Shown piece by piece: positions 51,231-59,924 of a stretch of DNA of 64,000 nucleotides. Each line of letters opens with the position of its first letter. The stretch's first letter is position 1. The notes under the pieces are model-generated. The model was not told where the DNA came from. It saw nothing but the letters and a program-made list of their open reading frames with translations, and searched no databases. This DNA is from Tenacibaculum sp. MAR_2010_89. Its GTDB lineage: Bacteria; Bacteroidota; Bacteroidia; Flavobacteriales; Flavobacteriaceae. The translations under genes and the position numbers were made by a program. Location: the NCBI RefSeq assembly GCF_900105985.1, contig NZ_FNUB01000005.1, positions 62,001-126,000 on the forward strand. The letters run 5' to 3'.

Positions 51231-51274
51231 TTCTACATTTGTAGAATCAAAAAAATACCTCTACATTTGTAGAG
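51231..51274 (+). promoter_or_regulatory. Two BlaI-type operators overlapping the promoter
   Basis: TTCTACATTTGTAGAA (51231-51246) and CTCTACATTTGTAGAG (51259-51274) share the BlaI/MecI core TACA-nn-TGTA with seven-base half-sites and start 28 bases apart. The right one contains the -7 element TACATTTG (51262-51269). The left one contains TTTG (51238-51241), which lies exactly 20 bases upstream and can be the -33 box. A bound repressor would cover both promoter parts. Confidence 0.8.
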
Positions 51275-51294
51275 TTAATTATAATTAAAAGATT

Positions 51295-51666
51295 ATGCAA
51301 TTATCAAAAACCGAAGAACAAGTAATGCAATATTTATGGAAGTTAGAAAAAGCTTTTATGAAAGATATATTAGCTGAATTTCCAGAACCTAAACCAGCCA
51401 ATACAACAGTTGCAACACTATTGAAAAGAATGTATGATAAAGGTTTTGTTAATTACAAATTACATGGGAAATCGAGAGAATATTTTCCTTTAGTTAAAAA
51501 ATCAGATTATTTCTCGAAACATGTAAATGGGCTAATCAAAAACTTTTTTAACAACTCTGCAAGTCAATTTGCTTCATTTTTTACTTCCGAAACAAATCTT
51601 TCTGTTTCTGAATTAGAAAATTTAAAAAAACTGATAGACAACCAAATTAAAGAGCAGAAAAAATGA
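51295..51666 (+). CDS. BlaI/MecI/CopY family transcriptional repressor
   Basis: 123 residues with the winged helix of the family (LSKTEEQVMQYLWKLEKAFMKDILAEFPEPKPANTTVATLLKRMYDKGFVNYKLHGKSREYFPLV) and a C-terminal dimerisation/cleavage region. Members bind TACAnnTGTA and are inactivated by proteolysis from a BlaR1/MecR1-type partner. Two such operators lie directly upstream, so it represses itself and the next gene. Its stop overlaps the start of the M56 gene (ATGA, 51663-51666). No beta-lactamase gene is nearby, so the usual antibiotic target is not shown. Confidence 0.92.
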   Translation: MQLSKTEEQVMQYLWKLEKAFMKDILAEFPEPKPANTTVATLLKRMYDKGFVNYKLHGKSREYFPLVKKSDYFSKHVNGLIKNFFNNSASQFASFFTSETNLSVSELENLKKLIDNQIKEQKK

Positions 51667-53900
51667 TAAGCTATTTACTAAAATCTACAAGCTGTTTAGC
51701 ATTATTACTTCTCTTTTATCATATCATATTAGAAAGAGAGAAAATGCATAATTTCAATCGTTTTTACCTGTTAGGAAGTATCTTATTTTCTTTTCTTGTT
51801 CCACTAACAACGATAACTGTAGCTAGCACAGCAAAAATTATAGAAGCTACACAGAATTCTCATCAATTAACAATAGCACAAAATAATACACCAATATTAG
51901 TTGAAAACAGCTTTAGCTATACTCAATTACTTGTTGTAGTATACCTCATTATATCAACTCTATTTCTGTTTAGGTTTTGCATAAACTTATACAAGATTAC
52001 TCAAAAAATAAGCTCTAATAATAAAATAAAATATCAAAAAGCAATATTAGTTTTAGTAAATGATGAAATTCTTCCTCATACTTTTTGGAACTATATATTC
52101 ATCAACAAAAAAGAATATTTAAATGGTAAAATTGAAGAAGAACTATTTACTCATGAACTAACACATGTAACACAAAGACACACACTTGATGTTATTATAA
52201 TTGAACTACTACAAATTTTATTTTGGGTAAACCCATTATTTATTTTCTTAAAAAAAGCAATACAATTAAACCATGAATTTTTAGCTGATGAAAAGGTTAT
52301 TAATCAACATAAAAATACATTCCAATACCAGCATTTATTACTAAATAAAGCTGCATGGAGAAACGAATATTACTTGGCCAGTAATTTGAATTACTCACTT
52401 ACAAAAAAAAGATTAAAAATGATGACAACAAAAAGTTCGTACGCAAAAATCTTGTTAAAAAAACTGGCGGTAATTCCGCTAATAACAGGATTCGTTCTTC
52501 TCTTTGCAGAAAGAATTGAAGCACAAGAAAATGATCCTAAAAAAAATTCGACTGTAACTATTACAAAAAATGATGGCGAACAGTATCGAGATTTCACCTA
52601 TCAGAATGCTAAACTTACTTACACCAACGAAAATGGAAAGAAAATAACAAAAAAGTTTTCAGAATTAACACGTGAAGAAAAACAAAAATTTTTACCACCA
52701 CCTCCTCCTCCAATGGTTGCTAAAAGAAATACTCCTTCAAAAAAACTGATTGAAGACTTAAAGAATTCAAAAAAATATGCACTTTGGATTGATGGAAAGG
52801 TTGTAAACAATAAAGTTCTCAACAATTACAAAAACTCTGACTTTTCAAACTTCTTTGTAAGCTTAGTTTACAAAAATGCAAGAAGCAAACGATTCCCTCA
52901 AAAGTACCAAGCTACTTTAAACACACGTGAATATTTTGATTATTTACAAAAAAAGAAAATAGCTAGGTTTAACAAATGGAAGAAAGGTAAAAATATGTTA
53001 CCACCACCTCCTCCAACTAGTAAAGTTATTAAAAAAGGTGAAAAATCGGTTATTCCACCTCCTCCACCTAAAAAAACAATGGCTGAAAATGTTATAATTG
53101 AAGAAGATAATGAAATTGAAACAATTAGAGAAATTGAAACAGTTCATGAATCTAGCAATAACGCTTTAATAGAAGTAATTGAAGAAACTCCTAATATTCA
53201 TTCTGCTCCAGGAGAAATCGAAATCATAGAAGAGATTTCTAACATTGAAAGAGTAGCACAAAAAAACGAAGAAAAACCAAAAACTGGATGGATTAACATT
53301 AAAGGAAAAACTTACTATTTTGTTAAATACAAAACCAAAACAAACTATTACAATCGATGGGGGCAAAGAGTCAATAAAGATGGGAAAATAATTAATGGTG
53401 AGAGAACAAAATCTAATAACGTCATAAAAGGACAAAATATTAGCAAGGTTTATAAAGATGATAAAGTTGTTGTTGAATTTCAAAACACTAATTTATCAAA
53501 CATTCCACCACCTCCACCACCAATGTCTCCTTTAGAATTTATAAAAAAACATAAAGGAAAAAATGTAAGTTACTTTTATAATAATAAAAAAATTAACTAT
53601 AGAAAGGCTATTAAATTACTGAAGAAAAATCAATCATTAAACATTGATGCTAGAAAGATTGATGGAAAACACGTGATTAAAATTTCACAAGAGCCAATTA
53701 CAATTGATAAAATCAGTTCATTAACTAATGAGCAAATAATTAAGCTATCTAAAAACAAAGATGTAAAGGCCACCTATTATTTGGATGGTAAAGTCATAAC
53801 CAAAAATAAATTTGATAAAATTAACCAAGAAAATGTCAAAACAATATATATAAAGAAAAATAAAGATGGTTCAAACTCAATATACATTACCAGTAAATAA
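51663..53900 (+). CDS. M56 family (BlaR1-like) membrane metallopeptidase with proline-rich modular tail
   Basis: 745 residues. Membrane segments lie near 3-20, 34-55, 95-112 and 267-285, as in BlaR1, and the zinc-peptidase motif HELTH (in EELFTHELTHVTQRH, about residue 160) faces the cytoplasm, with the third ligand in HEFLADEKV. In place of a penicillin-binding domain, the extracellular half is a chain of small beta-type modules separated by poly-proline linkers (LPPPPPPM, LPPPPPTSK, IPPPPPKK, IPPPPPPM). Repeated forms include WIDGKVVNNKV, FYNNKKINYRK and YYLDGKVITKNK. It likely senses an unknown signal and cleaves the BlaI-type repressor encoded upstream. Confidence 0.85.
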   Translation: MISYLLKSTSCLALLLLFYHIILEREKMHNFNRFYLLGSILFSFLVPLTTITVASTAKIIEATQNSHQLTIAQNNTPILVENSFSYTQLLVVVYLIISTLFLFRFCINLYKITQKISSNNKIKYQKAILVLVNDEILPHTFWNYIFINKKEYLNGKIEEELFTHELTHVTQRHTLDVIIIELLQILFWVNPLFIFLKKAIQLNHEFLADEKVINQHKNTFQYQHLLLNKAAWRNEYYLASNLNYSLTKKRLKMMTTKSSYAKILLKKLAVIPLITGFVLLFAERIEAQENDPKKNSTVTITKNDGEQYRDFTYQNAKLTYTNENGKKITKKFSELTREEKQKFLPPPPPPMVAKRNTPSKKLIEDLKNSKKYALWIDGKVVNNKVLNNYKNSDFSNFFVSLVYKNARSKRFPQKYQATLNTREYFDYLQKKKIARFNKWKKGKNMLPPPPPTSKVIKKGEKSVIPPPPPKKTMAENVIIEEDNEIETIREIETVHESSNNALIEVIEETPNIHSAPGEIEIIEEISNIERVAQKNEEKPKTGWINIKGKTYYFVKYKTKTNYYNRWGQRVNKDGKIINGERTKSNNVIKGQNISKVYKDDKVVVEFQNTNLSNIPPPPPPMSPLEFIKKHKGKNVSYFYNNKKINYRKAIKLLKKNQSLNIDARKIDGKHVIKISQEPITIDKISSLTNEQIIKLSKNKDVKATYYLDGKVITKNKFDKINQENVKTIYIKKNKDGSNSIYITSK

Positions 53901-53922
53901 AAAATAATTTATTTTTTCTGTT

Positions 53923-53949
53923 AAAAGCCTCATAAATGAGGCTTTTTTT
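53923..53949 (+). terminator. Rho-independent terminator after the M56 gene
   Basis: The nine-base stem AAAAGCCTC / GAGGCTTTT (53923-53931 / 53938-53946) with a six-base loop and a T-run is 23 bases after the stop. Confidence 0.85.
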
Positions 53950-53982
53950 GTAACATTTTATAAAAAAAATCGTTTTACTAAT

Positions 53983-55083
53983 ATGTTAAAGCAATTTTTC
54001 CTCATTTGCTCTGGTGTAGACTTACATTTAATAAATAATTGTTCTAATGGAGAACAAAATAAATATGTAGGCATTGGTGCAACAGTTTTTTTTACAGCAC
54101 TTATGGCAACCATAGCTTCTAGCTATGCACTTTTCACTGTTTTTGATAATATATTTACCGCTATCTTTTTTGGTTGTGTATGGGGATTGTTAATTTTTAA
54201 CCTAGACAGGTTTATTGTTTCCACCATCAGAAAAAAAGAAAAGTTTAGTTCTGAATTTTTACAAGCCTTACCTCGCTTAATTTTAGCTATGATTATTGCT
54301 ATTGTTATCTCAAAACCCTTAGAATTAAAAATTTTTGAAAAGGAAATCAACCAAGTGCTATTAGAAGAAAAAAATCAAATGACACTTAACAATAAACAAC
54401 AAATAGCTCAACAATTTACTCCTGAAATAGAAAAAACTCAATCAGAAATTAATAAATTAAAAGAAGAAATTAATACTAAAGAGAATGAAGTAAACAACCT
54501 ATATAACACTTATATAGCTGAAGCAGAAGGACGAAAAGGTACTAAACGTGTAGGTAAAGGCCCTGTATATAAAGAAAAAAGAAAGAAACACGATAAAGCA
54601 CTTGCTGATTTAAATTCACTTAAAGAAGAAAATTCAAAAAAAATAACTCAAAAAGAAGAAGCAATAAACACTCTTTTAAACCAACAAAAGAACATTGAAA
54701 CATCAACTCAACCCATAATTAGTAATGTTGACGGTTTAATGGCAAGAATTAATGCATTGAATAAATTACCTTGGCTTCCTTCATTTTTTATTTTTCTATT
54801 ATTTTTAGCTATAGAAACCTCTCCAATTTTCTCAAAGTTAATTAGTTCTAAAGGAGAATATGATTACAAGTTTGAAAACCAAGAATCTATTGTTAAAACA
54901 TGGATACAACAACAAACACATCAAAGAAATATTCTTCTAAAAACTGACACAGATTTAAACGACAAGGTGTATTCAGATATAAAAGACGAAGAAGAATTAT
55001 ATAAATACAAACAAAAAATAGCTCGTGACTTATTAAAGCTTCAAGCAGACACTTTTTATAAAAATCAACAAAAAATATTATAA
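53983..55083 (+). CDS. DUF4407 membrane protein with central coiled coil
   Basis: 366 residues: an N-terminal cluster of membrane segments (about 27-50, 55-75, 97-115), a long charged coiled coil (about 125-255, IEKTQSEINKLKEEINTKENEVNNLYN and following), a last membrane segment (about 265-285), and a helical C terminus. The start (FFLICSGVDLHLINNCSNGEQNKYVGIGATVFFTALMA) matches DUF4407, found in many Bacteroidota with unknown function. It lies 82 bases downstream of the M56 gene, behind a terminator, so it is a separate unit. The ATG at 53983 fits the conserved start. Confidence 0.8.
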   Translation: MLKQFFLICSGVDLHLINNCSNGEQNKYVGIGATVFFTALMATIASSYALFTVFDNIFTAIFFGCVWGLLIFNLDRFIVSTIRKKEKFSSEFLQALPRLILAMIIAIVISKPLELKIFEKEINQVLLEEKNQMTLNNKQQIAQQFTPEIEKTQSEINKLKEEINTKENEVNNLYNTYIAEAEGRKGTKRVGKGPVYKEKRKKHDKALADLNSLKEENSKKITQKEEAINTLLNQQKNIETSTQPIISNVDGLMARINALNKLPWLPSFFIFLLFLAIETSPIFSKLISSKGEYDYKFENQESIVKTWIQQQTHQRNILLKTDTDLNDKVYSDIKDEEELYKYKQKIARDLLKLQADTFYKNQQKIL

Positions 55084-55132
55084 ATTTACTCACTAATATC
55101 TAATACTTATATTTTTATAAGCCATTTTTTTA

Positions 55133-55140
55133 TAGATTTG
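55133..55140 (+). promoter_or_regulatory. -7 promoter element (TAGATTTG) of the DUF3857 pair
   Basis: TAGATTTG matches TAnnTTTG and lies 25 bases before the ATG at 55166; no TTTG box is clear at the -33 distance. Confidence 0.45.
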
Positions 55141-55165
55141 CAGTCTATTTAAATTTAAAAATTGC

Positions 55166-57079
55166 ATGAAAAATTTAAGTCGCACATTTGCTATAGTTGC
55201 ACTTTTTTTTTCACTAAGTACTTTTTCACAAGAATTAACAGATTTCTCTTCTCTTCTAATTTCTAAAGAGTTGAAGGAGAATGCTAATGCTATTGTGAGG
55301 CTAAGTGAAAAAACAATTGAAATTAAAAACGTTGATAAACTCATTGTAAAAGAAAAAAGAATAGTTACTGTTTTTAATGAGTTAGGAAAAAAACACATTA
55401 AAGCATATCAACACTACAACAACGACACTCGAATCACCAAATTAACTGCTACTATTTTTGATGTTTTTGGTAAAAAAACAAAGAAATATACTAAAAGTGA
55501 TTTTGAAGATGTAAGTGCTGTTAGCAGCGGAACATTGTATTCTGATGCTAGGTTAGTATACCTTGAACACACCCCATCTTCATACCCATATACAGTTGTT
55601 TTTGAGTCAGAATACAAGAATAATACTACAGCTTTTATTCCACAATGGTTCCCTATGGAAGGTTATAATGTATCTGTTGAAAAAAGCACCTATACCTTAA
55701 TTAATCCTTTAAACATTGAGTATAGAAAAAGGGAACAAAATTTTGAAGGGTATTTAATTGAACAATCTATAATTAACTCAGGTTTGATTTATCAGTTAAC
55801 AAATCAACCAGCAATTAAATACGAAAGTAATACCATACGTTTTAATCAATTTACTCCTAACCTATCAATTGCTTTAAATTTATTTGCGTACAAAGGTATT
55901 AAAGGAGCTGCAAAAGACTGGAAAGAACTAGGCATATGGGAGTATAATACATTTTATAAAAATACTGATCAAATATCAGAATCCACTAAATCTAAAATAC
56001 TAACATTAACAAAAGGAATTAATGACCCAAAAGAAAAAATAAAAGTTATTTATGAATTTGTTCAAAATAAAACTAGGTATATAAATGTAAGTATAGGTAT
56101 AGGTGGTTTACGACCTATGAAAGCTAGTTATGTTGACAAGGTTGGCTATGGAGATTGTAAAGGTCTAACTAATTATACAAGATCCTTATTAAAAGTAGTA
56201 GGAATTGATTCATACTTTACTGAATTATTTGCAGGAAAACAAAAAGAAAACATGGGTTATAGTTTTCCTAAAATAGAAGGTAATCATGTTATTTTAAATA
56301 TTCCTAATAATGGGAAAGATATTTGGTTAGAATGTACAAGCCAAGCAAGTCCTACTGGTTTTTTAGGAAATTTTACAGATGACAGAGATGTATTAGTTAT
56401 TACTCCAAAAGGAGGTATCCTTAAAAGAACTCCTAGCTATAAAGCTACAAGTTTACAAATAATAAAGGCTAATATTGACCTAAAAGTAGATGGATCACTG
56501 AATGCTTCTTTATCAAGAAAATCATACGGTATTCAGTATGACAATAAATTCCATATTGAAAATTACACTCCTAAAGAACTAGAAAAATATTACAAATCTT
56601 ATGTATGGGATTATAACAATAACTTAGAACTTAATAAAACATCAATAATCAATAATAAAGATGACGTAGAGTTTACTGAAAAAATAGAGTTATCTGTAAA
56701 TGAGTTTGCTACTGTTAATAATACTAATTATTTATTTAGAGTAAATTTATTAAACAGAACAACACATATTCCTAAGCGTTATAGAAAAAGGAAAAGACCT
56801 TTAAAAATTCATCGTAGTTTTATAGATAAAGATGAATACACCATAAAATTACCAACTGGTTATAACATAAGTACCCTACCTAATAAAAAAGAAATCAAAA
56901 CTAAATTTGGAATCTATAAAGTAACTATTCAAAAAATAAATGATAGGTCTATTATTTACAAAAGAGAGTTTTCTTTACAAGAAGGTGTTTACCCAAAAGA
57001 AGACTATAAACCTTATAGAAAATTTATAAAATCAATTGCTAAATACGACAACCTAAGAATAGAACTAATCAAACAGTAA
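55166..57079 (+). CDS. DUF3857/transglutaminase-like secreted protein, catalytic triad kept
   Basis: 637 residues: signal peptide (MKNLSRTFAIVALFFSLSTFSQ), a DUF3857 domain (about 50-230), a transglutaminase-like core (about 290-440) and a C-terminal DUF3858-like beta domain. The papain-like site is readable: Cys in VGYGDCKGL, His in EGNHVILNI and Asp/Glu in KDIWLECTSQ. Such proteins are periplasmic in Bacteroidota and may act on peptides or cell-wall material, but the substrate is not known. The next gene encodes a homologue with a broken site, nine bases away. Confidence 0.85.
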   Translation: MKNLSRTFAIVALFFSLSTFSQELTDFSSLLISKELKENANAIVRLSEKTIEIKNVDKLIVKEKRIVTVFNELGKKHIKAYQHYNNDTRITKLTATIFDVFGKKTKKYTKSDFEDVSAVSSGTLYSDARLVYLEHTPSSYPYTVVFESEYKNNTTAFIPQWFPMEGYNVSVEKSTYTLINPLNIEYRKREQNFEGYLIEQSIINSGLIYQLTNQPAIKYESNTIRFNQFTPNLSIALNLFAYKGIKGAAKDWKELGIWEYNTFYKNTDQISESTKSKILTLTKGINDPKEKIKVIYEFVQNKTRYINVSIGIGGLRPMKASYVDKVGYGDCKGLTNYTRSLLKVVGIDSYFTELFAGKQKENMGYSFPKIEGNHVILNIPNNGKDIWLECTSQASPTGFLGNFTDDRDVLVITPKGGILKRTPSYKATSLQIIKANIDLKVDGSLNASLSRKSYGIQYDNKFHIENYTPKELEKYYKSYVWDYNNNLELNKTSIINNKDDVEFTEKIELSVNEFATVNNTNYLFRVNLLNRTTHIPKRYRKRKRPLKIHRSFIDKDEYTIKLPTGYNISTLPNKKEIKTKFGIYKVTIQKINDRSIIYKREFSLQEGVYPKEDYKPYRKFIKSIAKYDNLRIELIKQ

Positions 57080-57088
57080 AAACTAATT

Positions 57089-59098
57089 ATGAAAAAGTTA
57101 ATCATCATCCCTTTTTTATTTCTAAGTATCGTTTTAAACTCTCAAGAAATAAAGTTTGGTAAAGTATTAAAAGAAGAATTAACAGAGAAAACACACCCTA
57201 TTGATTCAACAGCTGAAGCTGCATATTTATATAAAAAAAGAAGAACCTTTTTTGAATACGATTCTAATAATGGATTTATTATTGTCACTGAAATTCATGA
57301 TAGAATTAAAGTTTACACTAAAGAAGGTTTTAAATATGCTGTTAAAAAAATAAATTATTACAAACCTGATTCTGGAGATCAAGAAAAAGTAACCAATCTA
57401 AAAGCATACACATTTAATATTGAAGATGGTAAAATAGTAAAACAAAAAGTCTCGAGAAAAAACATCTTTGATGAAAAGTTAAGTAAATATAGAAGTCAAA
57501 AAAAAATAACATTCCCAAAGATAAAGGAAGGATCTATTATTGATCTTAAGTACAAAATAATTTCACCTTCACGTTCTATTAAAACATTAAACTTCCAATA
57601 TAACATACCTGTTAAACAATTATATTGTAAGGTAGAAATTCCTGAGTACTATATTTACAATAAAAGAAACAAAGGATATTATGCTATTCCTTTTAAAGAA
57701 ACATTTGCTTCTAAATCTATTAGACTTACAAACAAAAGAGAGGTTAGAAGTACAGGTACCACTAGTTCAAATTTTTCAACGAATAGAGTAGATTATAGAT
57801 CTAGCATTTACACATTTACTAAAACTGACATTCCTGCAATAAAAGATAATGAACCCTATGTAAATAATATTGAAAATTACCGTGGAGGTATGGAATTTGA
57901 ATTGTCTGGAACAAGGTTTCCAAACTCTCGTTATAAAAATTTCTCTACAAGTTGGGAAGATGTATCAAAAAGAATTTACAAATCAACAAGTTTTGGTGAT
58001 CAAATAGAAAAAGATCGATATTTCAAAGATGACTTAACTATGATTTTAAAAGATGCTAAAAACGACACTGATAAAATAACTTTAATTTTCAACCACGTTA
58101 AAAACAAGGTAAAATGGAATGATTATTACGGAAAGTATACAGAAAAAGGCGTTAAAAAAGCATATAAAGACGGTACAGGAAATGTTGCTGAAATTAATTT
58201 AATGCTAACTGGAATGCTACGATCAATTGGTTTTGATGCAAACCCAGTTTTAGTAAGTACTAGGTTTAACGGAACTCCTTTATTTCCTACTTTTAAGGGC
58301 TTTAACTATGTAATTAGCAAAATAAATTTCCCTGATCAATCATATATACTACTAGACGCTTCTGAAAAATACTCAACCCCAAACACATTACCTATAAGAT
58401 GCCTAAATTGGAATGGAAGGGAAATACATAAAAACGGAACCTCAAACTGGGTTAGTTTAATTCCAAAAAAGCATGCAAAAGAAACAAATACGTTGCATAT
58501 AAAAATAAATGACGATTTCTCTATTAATGGAATGTTAAGAACTGTTTACACAGATCATGTTGCGATGTTGTATCGAGATAAAAACAACATTAAGAAAGAA
58601 GAAGATGTAATTACAGCCCTTGAAGACAAACACACTATTGAAATTGAAGATTTTAAGAGTCTTAATAAAACTGCTCTTTCAAAAAATATTGTTCAATCTT
58701 TTAAATTTGAAGGAGATGATTTTGTAGAAGGTATAAATGAAAAAATATACATTACTCCATTATTTTTCTTAACCCAAAAAGAAAACCCATTTAAATCAAA
58801 TGAACGTAATTTCCCAGTTGATTTTGGATTGCCTTGGCAAGACAAACATACAGTATCTATAAATATTCCTGAAGGATATATTATGCAATCTATTCCAGAA
58901 CCTTTAGCTATAGGTTTGCCTGAAAACTTAGGTGTTTTCAAATTTCAAGTAATGCATAAAGGCAACAAGATTAAAGTAATGTCAGTTTCGCAGATTAATT
59001 CAAATATAATCTCTCCACAATACTATTCAATTTTAAAAGATTTTTATAAGCAACTTGTTTCGAAACAAAACGAAAAAATTGTTCTCATAAAAAAATAA
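57089..59098 (+). CDS. DUF3857/transglutaminase-like paralogue without catalytic residues
   Basis: 669 residues with a signal peptide (MKKLIIIPFLFLSIVLNSQ) and the same domain order as the gene upstream. In the transglutaminase-like region the catalytic Cys block G-D-C-K-x is replaced by TGNVAEINLM, and the His block by FNYVISKINF; the third position (YILLDASEKYS) still looks like the family. It is likely a non-catalytic partner of the upstream enzyme. The GNVAEIN form occurs in other DUF3857 proteins too, so the loss is probably old and not a mutation in this strain. The gene pair ends with a strong terminator. Confidence 0.8.
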   Translation: MKKLIIIPFLFLSIVLNSQEIKFGKVLKEELTEKTHPIDSTAEAAYLYKKRRTFFEYDSNNGFIIVTEIHDRIKVYTKEGFKYAVKKINYYKPDSGDQEKVTNLKAYTFNIEDGKIVKQKVSRKNIFDEKLSKYRSQKKITFPKIKEGSIIDLKYKIISPSRSIKTLNFQYNIPVKQLYCKVEIPEYYIYNKRNKGYYAIPFKETFASKSIRLTNKREVRSTGTTSSNFSTNRVDYRSSIYTFTKTDIPAIKDNEPYVNNIENYRGGMEFELSGTRFPNSRYKNFSTSWEDVSKRIYKSTSFGDQIEKDRYFKDDLTMILKDAKNDTDKITLIFNHVKNKVKWNDYYGKYTEKGVKKAYKDGTGNVAEINLMLTGMLRSIGFDANPVLVSTRFNGTPLFPTFKGFNYVISKINFPDQSYILLDASEKYSTPNTLPIRCLNWNGREIHKNGTSNWVSLIPKKHAKETNTLHIKINDDFSINGMLRTVYTDHVAMLYRDKNNIKKEEDVITALEDKHTIEIEDFKSLNKTALSKNIVQSFKFEGDDFVEGINEKIYITPLFFLTQKENPFKSNERNFPVDFGLPWQDKHTVSINIPEGYIMQSIPEPLAIGLPENLGVFKFQVMHKGNKIKVMSVSQINSNIISPQYYSILKDFYKQLVSKQNEKIVLIKK

Positions 59099-59124
59099 AA
59101 CATAGTAAAAACAATGTTTGCATT

Positions 59125-59158
59125 AATCTTCGAAAGCTATAGCTTTCGAAGATTTTTT
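59125..59158 (+). terminator. Terminator with a 30-base perfect palindrome
   Basis: Bases 59125-59154 are a perfect inverted repeat of two 15-base arms (left arm AATCTTCGAAAGCTA) without spacer, followed by TTTTG on the plus strand. It lies 27 bases after the stop of the DUF3857 paralogue. Confidence 0.8.
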
Positions 59159-59249
59159 GTGTAATTTCATTTGATTTAAAGCTTCTTATAGAACACAAAT
59201 AGAATATTTTAACATTTCATATTATAAAAATTCTATATTTACATTTCTT

Positions 59250-59903
59250 ATGAAATCTATAACTAACAAATATTCAATACTTTACTTCATAGCTTCGCTA
59301 TTATCCCTATTTTTTATTGATAATGATGCTATGATAGAATTAGTTTTAAAACTACTTTCTTTGATTTTCTTATCTTTTTTATACTTAAGCACTTCTAGAG
59401 AAATAAACTATTGGTATGTATTAGTGCTTCTTTGTTCAATAGCTTCAGATGCTTCTTTAATATTTGACAGTGATTTATTAATGCTTGGCACTGGACTTTT
59501 AATAGCAAATAGAGTTTTATATATCATTATATCAAGAAGGGCTCTATTTAGAACTAACCTAAAAACACTTGTTTTTTACTTTACGGTTTGCTTACTTGTT
59601 TTTGTAGTTATTTATGTTGTTTTAAAACCTTATTTACAAGAAATTTCATACATATTTATATCACTAGGAATAACATCAGCTATTATGATATTATTCGCTT
59701 TTCTTAACTACTTAAATAAAATGAATACCCAAAACAAACTCTTTCTTTTTGGGTTGTTCTTAATAATTACAGGAGATATATTAATGGCTTTTAATAAGTT
59801 TTTAGATTATAACATGGCTTATGTACTAATTTATACGATAATTTATTACATAGCTCGTTACCTTATTTGTGAATCTATGATTGTTAATAAATTAAAAAAA
59901 TAG
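59250..59903 (+). CDS. YhhN/TMEM86-family membrane protein
   Basis: 217 residues with about eight hydrophobic segments. Conserved polar residues within membrane segments (LLCSIASDASLIF and LIITGDILMAFNKFLD) fit the YhhN family, whose eukaryotic members are lysoplasmalogenases. I did not see other family motifs, so the call is moderate. It is a single gene with its own start (ATG 59250, MKSITNKYSILYFIASLL) between the terminator and the convergent tesB gene. Confidence 0.6.
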   Translation: MKSITNKYSILYFIASLLSLFFIDNDAMIELVLKLLSLIFLSFLYLSTSREINYWYVLVLLCSIASDASLIFDSDLLMLGTGLLIANRVLYIIISRRALFRTNLKTLVFYFTVCLLVFVVIYVVLKPYLQEISYIFISLGITSAIMILFAFLNYLNKMNTQNKLFLFGLFLIITGDILMAFNKFLDYNMAYVLIYTIIYYIARYLICESMIVNKLKK

Positions 59904-59924
59904 CCAATATTAATAAACAATCCT

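Noticed and set aside
51231..51274. Beta-lactam resistance locus
   Set aside because: The BlaI-type repressor, operators and M56 protein are present, but the M56 protein lacks a penicillin-binding domain and no beta-lactamase gene is encoded nearby.
53166..53483. Minus-strand 105-codon ORF inside the M56 gene
   Set aside because: The plus-strand frame has membrane segments, HELTH and modular repeats; the antisense frame has no recognisable feature or promoter.
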